64,000 nt of DNA from Kordia sp965224175 (lineage in GTDB: Bacteria > Bacteroidota > Bacteroidia > Flavobacteriales > Flavobacteriaceae): assembly GCF_965224175.1 (NCBI RefSeq), contig NZ_OZ245041.1, positions 1,364,001-1,428,000 of the forward strand. The letters are read 5' to 3'. Below, piece after piece: positions 59,478 through 64,000 of the stretch (the stretch's first letter is position 1; every line of letters begins with the position of its first letter). The position numbers were made by a program, and so were the translations under genes. The notes under the pieces are model-generated. The model ran no database searches. It had not been told where the DNA came from and was given only the letters and a program-made list of their open reading frames with translations.

Positions 59478-60473
59478 TTATAAGCTATTTACGTGTAAAG
59501 CTAAATCTACTAATTTATTTGAGTATCCAAACTCATTATCGTACCAAGAAACTATTTTGTAGAATTTTGAACTTAATTCGATTCCAGCTCCAGCATCAAA
59601 GATACTTGTACGATCATCACTTACGAAATCTTGAGAAACTACTGCTTCTTCCGTATACCCAAGAATTCCTTTCAATGCGCCTTCTGAAGCTGCTTTGAAA
59701 ACATTTTTGATTTCCTCGTATGATGTTTCTTTTTCTAGTCTTACAGTTAAGTCTACTACAGATACATCAACAGTTGGTACACGAAAAGCCATTCCTGTTA
59801 ATTTTCCATTTAGTTTAGGTATTACTTTTCCAACTGCTTTTGCAGCTCCTGTTGAAGTTGGAATGATATTATTTAGTGCAGAACGTCCTAATCTGTAATT
59901 CTTTTTTGATGGAGAATCTACAGTATATTGTGTAGAGGTTGCTGCGTGAATTGTTGTCATTAAAGCTTCATCAATTCCGAAGTTATCATCTAATACTTTT
60001 GCGATTGGCGCTAAACAGTTTGTTGTACATGAAGCGTTTGAAACAATATTATCTGATGCTTTTACTTCTTCATGATTTACACCCATTACAAACATTGGTG
60101 CATCTTTAGATGGTGCAGAAATTACAACTTTCTTTGCTCCTGCTTGAATGTGGTAGTCTGCTGTTTCTAAAGTTGTAAAAATTCCAGTACATTCTGCAAC
60201 TACATCAACTCCAGCTTCATCCCATTTTAAATTTTTTGGGTCTCTTTCTGCGGTAACGCGAATTGTTTTCCCATCTACTACAAGATTTCCATCTTTTACC
60301 TCAATCTTCCCATCGAATCTTCCGTGTACAGAATCGTATTCTAATAAGTATGCTAAGTGATTTACATCTAATAAATCATTGATAGCAACTACATCTACAT
60401 TATCACGCTTCAATGTTGCTCTAAAAACTATTCTTCCAATTCTTCCAAATCCGTTAATTCCTAATCTTGTCAT
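59478..60473 (-). CDS. gapA: Glyceraldehyde-3-phosphate dehydrogenase
   Basis: 331 residues. NAD-binding GINGFGRIGRIVFRA, catalytic Cys in SNASCTTNCLAPIAKVL, and C-terminal WYDNEFGYSNKLVDL. Length and residues are typical of glycolytic NAD-dependent GAPDH. It follows pfkA by 29 nt, indicating an operon. Confidence 0.97.
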   Translation of the reverse strand: MTRLGINGFGRIGRIVFRATLKRDNVDVVAINDLLDVNHLAYLLEYDSVHGRFDGKIEVKDGNLVVDGKTIRVTAERDPKNLKWDEAGVDVVAECTGIFTTLETADYHIQAGAKKVVISAPSKDAPMFVMGVNHEEVKASDNIVSNASCTTNCLAPIAKVLDDNFGIDEALMTTIHAATSTQYTVDSPSKKNYRLGRSALNNIIPTSTGAAKAVGKVIPKLNGKLTGMAFRVPTVDVSVVDLTVRLEKETSYEEIKNVFKAASEGALKGILGYTEEAVVSQDFVSDDRTSIFDAGAGIELSSKFYKIVSWYDNEFGYSNKLVDLALHVNSL

Positions 60474-60502
60474 TTTATTTCTTTTTTCTTACTGTTTTCT
60501 AT

Positions 60503-61489
60503 TTAAACTGATAGGATATCAGATATCCTTAATAATTCTTTGTTAATCGTATGTTTTCCTTTTACGGCTTTTTCTATACTAGTTACAACTACTTTATTGT
60601 CTGAAAGTCCAACCATTACATTGGTTTGTCCGTCTAAGATCAATTCTACGGCTTTTACACCAAGTCTACTAGCCAATACCCTGTCAAAACACGTTGGTTT
60701 TCCTCCACGTTGCATATGTCCTAATACAGAAACACGAGCTTCGTAATCTGGTAAGTTTTGTGTTACGTATTCTGCTAATTCGAATACGTTTTTACCTATT
60801 TTATCTCCTTCAGAAACGACCACGATACTTGACGATTTTCCACTTCTACGACTACGTTGTAATGATTCTAACAATCTGTCTAAACCTAAATCTTCTTCAG
60901 GAATAAGGATTTCCTCTGCTCCTGCTCCAACACCGGCATTTAACGCAATAAAACCAGCATCGCGTCCCATTACTTCTACAAAGAATAATCGGTTGTGCGA
61001 ACTTGCGGTATCTCGTATTTTATCGATGGCTTCCACGACCGTATTTAAAGCAGTATCATAACCAATGGTATATTTCGTACCAGATATGTCATTATCTATG
61101 GTTCCAGGAACTCCAATTACAGGAATGTCATATTCTTTACTAAAAATCATTCCTCCTGTAAATGTTCCATCACCTCCAATAAGAACCATTGCATCAACAC
61201 CTTCTTCTACCAAGTTGTCATATGCTTTTTTACGTCCTTCTTTGGTTTTGAATTCCATAGAACGAGCCGATTTTAAAATCGTTCCTCCTTTGCTTACGAT
61301 GTTTTTTACACTACGTGCGGTAAGTTCTACACTATCAGCTTCAATCATTCCTTGATAACCTCTGAAATAACCAACACATTTTACGTTGTAATATGAGCAA
61401 GCTCTTGCTACAGCTCTAATCGCAGCATTCATTCCTGGAGCATCGCCTCCAGAGGTCATAACGCCTATTTTTTTGATGTTTTGTTGCAT
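60503..61489 (-). CDS. pfkA: ATP-dependent 6-phosphofructokinase
   Basis: 328 residues. GVMTSGGDAPGMNAAIRA (nucleotide loop), GGDGTFTGG and PGTIDNDISGTKYTIGYDTA (catalytic Asp) and VLGHMQRGGKPTCFDR are all intact. Gly in the GGDGT motif region points to ATP rather than PPi use. It is the first gene of a pfkA-gapA-kinase run, so the glycolytic step and GAPDH are expected to be coregulated. Confidence 0.96.
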   Translation of the reverse strand: MQQNIKKIGVMTSGGDAPGMNAAIRAVARACSYYNVKCVGYFRGYQGMIEADSVELTARSVKNIVSKGGTILKSARSMEFKTKEGRKKAYDNLVEEGVDAMVLIGGDGTFTGGMIFSKEYDIPVIGVPGTIDNDISGTKYTIGYDTALNTVVEAIDKIRDTASSHNRLFFVEVMGRDAGFIALNAGVGAGAEEILIPEEDLGLDRLLESLQRSRRSGKSSSIVVVSEGDKIGKNVFELAEYVTQNLPDYEARVSVLGHMQRGGKPTCFDRVLASRLGVKAVELILDGQTNVMVGLSDNKVVVTSIEKAVKGKHTINKELLRISDILSV

Positions 61490-61798
61490 GCAATTTTTAA
61501 TTTGAATAGTAAAGCTAGGAAACTTATTTTGATTTTATAGTACGCTTTTAATGAATTTTACATTGTTTTAAAATTTCAAACGTTTTCGTTAATAAGTTCT
61601 CAGAATTTTAACGTTTTAGACCTGCTTTTTTCTAGAATTCTCAGGTTTTTTCATCTTGAAAATGAAAAGATTCTAATCGTTTTTAGGTAAAATGTGAACT
61701 GTGCTTTTTAGCATAAGTTATGCTAGAAGAATTGTATTTTTGGATGCTGCCTTTTTAAGAAAAAATAGATCTTGAAGAATTATTTAGTAGTTTAAGAA
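61490..61798. other. 309-nt AT-rich intergenic region
   Basis: Lies between the TamB gene end and the pfkA start. I see AT-rich sequence, presumably with the pfkA promoter, and no convincing gene, repeat family member or strong terminator. Confidence 0.5.
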
Positions 61799-64000
61799 TC
61801 AGCTACTCATTTTTCTTTTTTTTGTAGCTGCTTTTTTGTTCTTCTTTTCAGTTTTTTGCTGTGTTTCTTTTTTGATTTCTTTGTCGAGTTCTTTTTTTGT
61901 AGAAAAATCAATCACACCATTTCCAACTTGCGCTTCAGCTTCTTCTTTTTTTCGTTTTTCTTCGGCCATCTTCTTTTTTCCTTTGAAGACTTTGTCCACC
62001 AATTCTTTTAAGGTATCAAAATCTACTTGGTACGATAATCCAATTCCTTGCGTAAATCCTTCGACTTCCCCTACGTATTGAATTTGATTTTGCTTGTTGA
62101 AGATTTTTGCTGTTAACGACCTGTCTTCATTTAAGGATATTTCTATTTGCGCATCACCAACTATTGCCGTTTGCGTCACACCACCAACTGGAACTCCAAT
62201 TTGTCCGTTGAATGTAATTTTATCACTTATTTGACTTGAAACGGTTAATCCTAATTGATCAGCCGTATCTAGATTTAAGGAACGATCTGCTTGGCTATAG
62301 TTTAAACCAATATCCAGTTTACCATTTCCATCACCAGATAATGCATCATTCACAATTCCTGTAGCTGTTTCAATTAAATTTCCTGTTAGTGCATTTTGAT
62401 TGATGTTGACATCATTTACAAAACGTCCTTGTGATAGTAGTGATAATGCTTGTAATCTTCGTTTGTCATCATCATTTAGTAAGAAATCTGTCAACTCAGA
62501 TTCAGCAACTCCTTGTGTAGTTGGAAACGAGATATTGAATAGTGGTTCTGGCTTCATTAAGTCACCTGTAAGTCGTATACCTACTTCCACCGGTATTTTT
62601 CTGTTGTATGTCGGACTGTCTAATAAGACATCAGGGTTTGCTTGTAAGTTATAGACCGCTTCTACATTTAATTGTGCTTTAAACGGATCGCCATCCCAAG
62701 TAATGGTTCCATCAGGTTTTAGCGTAAACTTTTTATTGATAATTCCACGATACTTAAAGTTGTATTCTCCTTTATAAGTAATAAAGTCACCATACATATT
62801 AAATTTACCATTGGTATTGATTTCCATCAACATACTTCCAAATCCGCTACCTTTTATGGTACTTCCTGCTTTTTTATCAACTACAATTTCTACTTCTGCA
62901 TCTGGCGTCACATCTAATTCAAACTCTAGTTCCAATCCGCTAAAATCATCTAAGGAGTTTTCTACCTGACTTGCTGGATCGTAAAATTCTTCTTTGGTTA
63001 CAAATTGTATAAAGGATGCATCACCGACAGACGCAACATCACTAATAGGAATTTTGAGCGACGTTCCTTTTTCTGTGGTTCCATTTACACGAATAGTCAA
63101 TTGATCTGTTGGACCTGTTAGCCAAGCTTCTCCACTCATATAGCCAGTTCCATAATACAGTACTTCTTCTTCTTCATCTTCTTCCGTATTCAACACAAGT
63201 AAACGATCTGTAGTAAGATGTAATCCTAAAATCCAATCATCGAATGAAGTATGCGAAATGGTTCCGTTTAATTGTCCTTTTGTATAATCTTGTGTATCCA
63301 AAATGGTCACATCATCAAATTCAAAAGTTTGATCATACAGTTTTACTATAGAACTATTTGCCATGTCTAAATCTACATTTAGATACGGAATATACATTCC
63401 ACCAGCTAAAATACTAAGCTGACCGTTGATTGCTGGATTGTTAAGATTTCCTTCTATTTTGGCATTTCCTGAGATGATTCCTCGTATATCGGTAATGACG
63501 TCTTCACCAAGTGGACTGAATGGTGAAATATCAAATTTATCAATCGTAGCATCTACATTGATCGTATTTTCTTCTCCTGAAACATTTATATTTCCAACTG
63601 CCACTAAAGATTCTAACGTTTCATTGACCAATTTGGCATTGACATTAAACTTTTCTAAACGATCATCACCAGTAATATCAATATTTAAATCACCTAATTG
63701 TTTATCATTAACTTCTAAACTTGCTATGGCTAAGTTTGATTTTGGAATGTAACCGCCATTTATTTGCTTAATATCTAATTTCCCATTGACTTTTCCGCCA
63801 AGGCGAATACTATCTATAGAAGGCGTAATTTTCTCTAAACCAACATTTTCAAATTGAAGCTTTATGTTTTTGTTATTTTCTCCAAATAACTGACCTTCCA
63901 AATCCATTTTTTCATTCTCATGACTCATTACTATTTTTTCAATAATGATAGAGTCTAATTTTTTGTCAAAAATGAATCTGTTTTTTCTATTGTTCTTTTC
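61799..64000 (-). CDS. TamB-type translocation/assembly module protein (N-terminus cut by window edge)
   Basis: 733 residues visible; the frame is open to base 64000, so the ATG at 63928 is internal. The C-terminal DUF490/TamB region has repeated beta strands (VNGKLDIKQINGGYIPKSNLA; GQLSILAGGMYIPYLNVDLDM; FNMYGDFITYKGEYNFKYRG). IDIGLNYSQADRS-like sequence (LDIGLNYSQADRSL) precedes a final barrel-like segment. The end is a Lys-rich tail (KETQQKTEKKNKKAATKKRK). TamB bridges inner and outer membranes and is implicated in outer-membrane protein or lipid transport. Confidence 0.9.
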   Translation of the reverse strand, partial: EKNNRKNRFIFDKKLDSIIIEKIVMSHENEKMDLEGQLFGENNKNIKLQFENVGLEKITPSIDSIRLGGKVNGKLDIKQINGGYIPKSNLAIASLEVNDKQLGDLNIDITGDDRLEKFNVNAKLVNETLESLVAVGNINVSGEENTINVDATIDKFDISPFSPLGEDVITDIRGIISGNAKIEGNLNNPAINGQLSILAGGMYIPYLNVDLDMANSSIVKLYDQTFEFDDVTILDTQDYTKGQLNGTISHTSFDDWILGLHLTTDRLLVLNTEEDEEEEVLYYGTGYMSGEAWLTGPTDQLTIRVNGTTEKGTSLKIPISDVASVGDASFIQFVTKEEFYDPASQVENSLDDFSGLELEFELDVTPDAEVEIVVDKKAGSTIKGSGFGSMLMEINTNGKFNMYGDFITYKGEYNFKYRGIINKKFTLKPDGTITWDGDPFKAQLNVEAVYNLQANPDVLLDSPTYNRKIPVEVGIRLTGDLMKPEPLFNISFPTTQGVAESELTDFLLNDDDKRRLQALSLLSQGRFVNDVNINQNALTGNLIETATGIVNDALSGDGNGKLDIGLNYSQADRSLNLDTADQLGLTVSSQISDKITFNGQIGVPVGGVTQTAIVGDAQIEISLNEDRSLTAKIFNKQNQIQYVGEVEGFTQGIGLSYQVDFDTLKELVDKVFKGKKKMAEEKRKKEEAEAQVGNGVIDFSTKKELDKEIKKETQQKTEKKNKKAATKKRKMSS

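Noticed and set aside
63926..63928. ATG at 63928 as the true TamB start
   Set aside because: The frame is open from this ATG to base 64000 and the visible protein begins mid-domain, so the gene continues beyond the window.

Overview
The window is low-GC and densely coded. It looks like a chromosome segment from a marine-type member of the Flavobacteriaceae (Bacteroidota). Supporting signs are a Type IX secretion C-terminal sorting domain, HYR, DUF3857, MG2 and TamB envelope proteins, a menaquinone gene set spread along one strand, no Shine-Dalgarno sequences, promoter-like TTG-N20-TAnnTTTG elements, and CAACCAACC leaders before several start codons. The LSGG-leader Cys-rich peptide suggests a Kordia-like genus, but that is inference. 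No rRNA, tRNA, CRISPR array, insertion sequence or prophage was seen.

Layout. 1-5.6 kb: an edge-truncated 2,4-dienoyl-CoA-reductase-like enzyme, then a redox/electrophile-type group (two pirins, MarR, NAD(P)H:FMN reductase, DoxX) that shares a palindromic operator. 5.7-9.5 kb: acyl-CoA carboxylase beta subunit, then a small operon (tautomerase, SDR lacking its catalytic Tyr, NTF2-like) below a Crp-family regulator and a CRP-like site. 10-12 kb: von Willebrand A protein. 12.3-35.5 kb: menaquinone biosynthesis genes (menE, menC, menA, menB, menD, menF, hotdog thioesterase), all on the minus strand. Plus-strand genes for secreted proteins lie between them: two DUF3857 proteins, an MG2 protein, a DUF695-like protein, a C1 peptidase and a LamG lipoprotein. 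35.6-45.4 kb: serine esterase, RecQ, a secreted HYR/lectin T9SS protein, an ARPP-1-like protein, DnaK and serine dehydratase. 45.6-50.8 kb: AraC-linked NmrA/DUF1772/DUF5367 genes, a bile-acid-type symporter and an effector-binding-domain protein. 51-58.4 kb: panB, a four-helix-bundle cassette, an RluA-type synthase, a beta/gamma-crystallin-like protein, a TPR-LuxR regulator, guaC and an orphan lanthipeptide-like precursor. 58.5-64 kb: pfkA, gapA and a sugar kinase, then an edge-truncated TamB protein.

The intergenic space is rich in short repeats. These are a roughly 140-nt MITE-like inverted repeat in three or four copies, TTCGACTGCGCTCA-type units (one apparently inserted at the 3' end of dnaK with an in-frame target duplication), TCTAA/TTAGA tracts, and composite repeat debris. 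The best candidate for an undescribed system is the 54-residue orphan RiPP precursor at 58198-58362.
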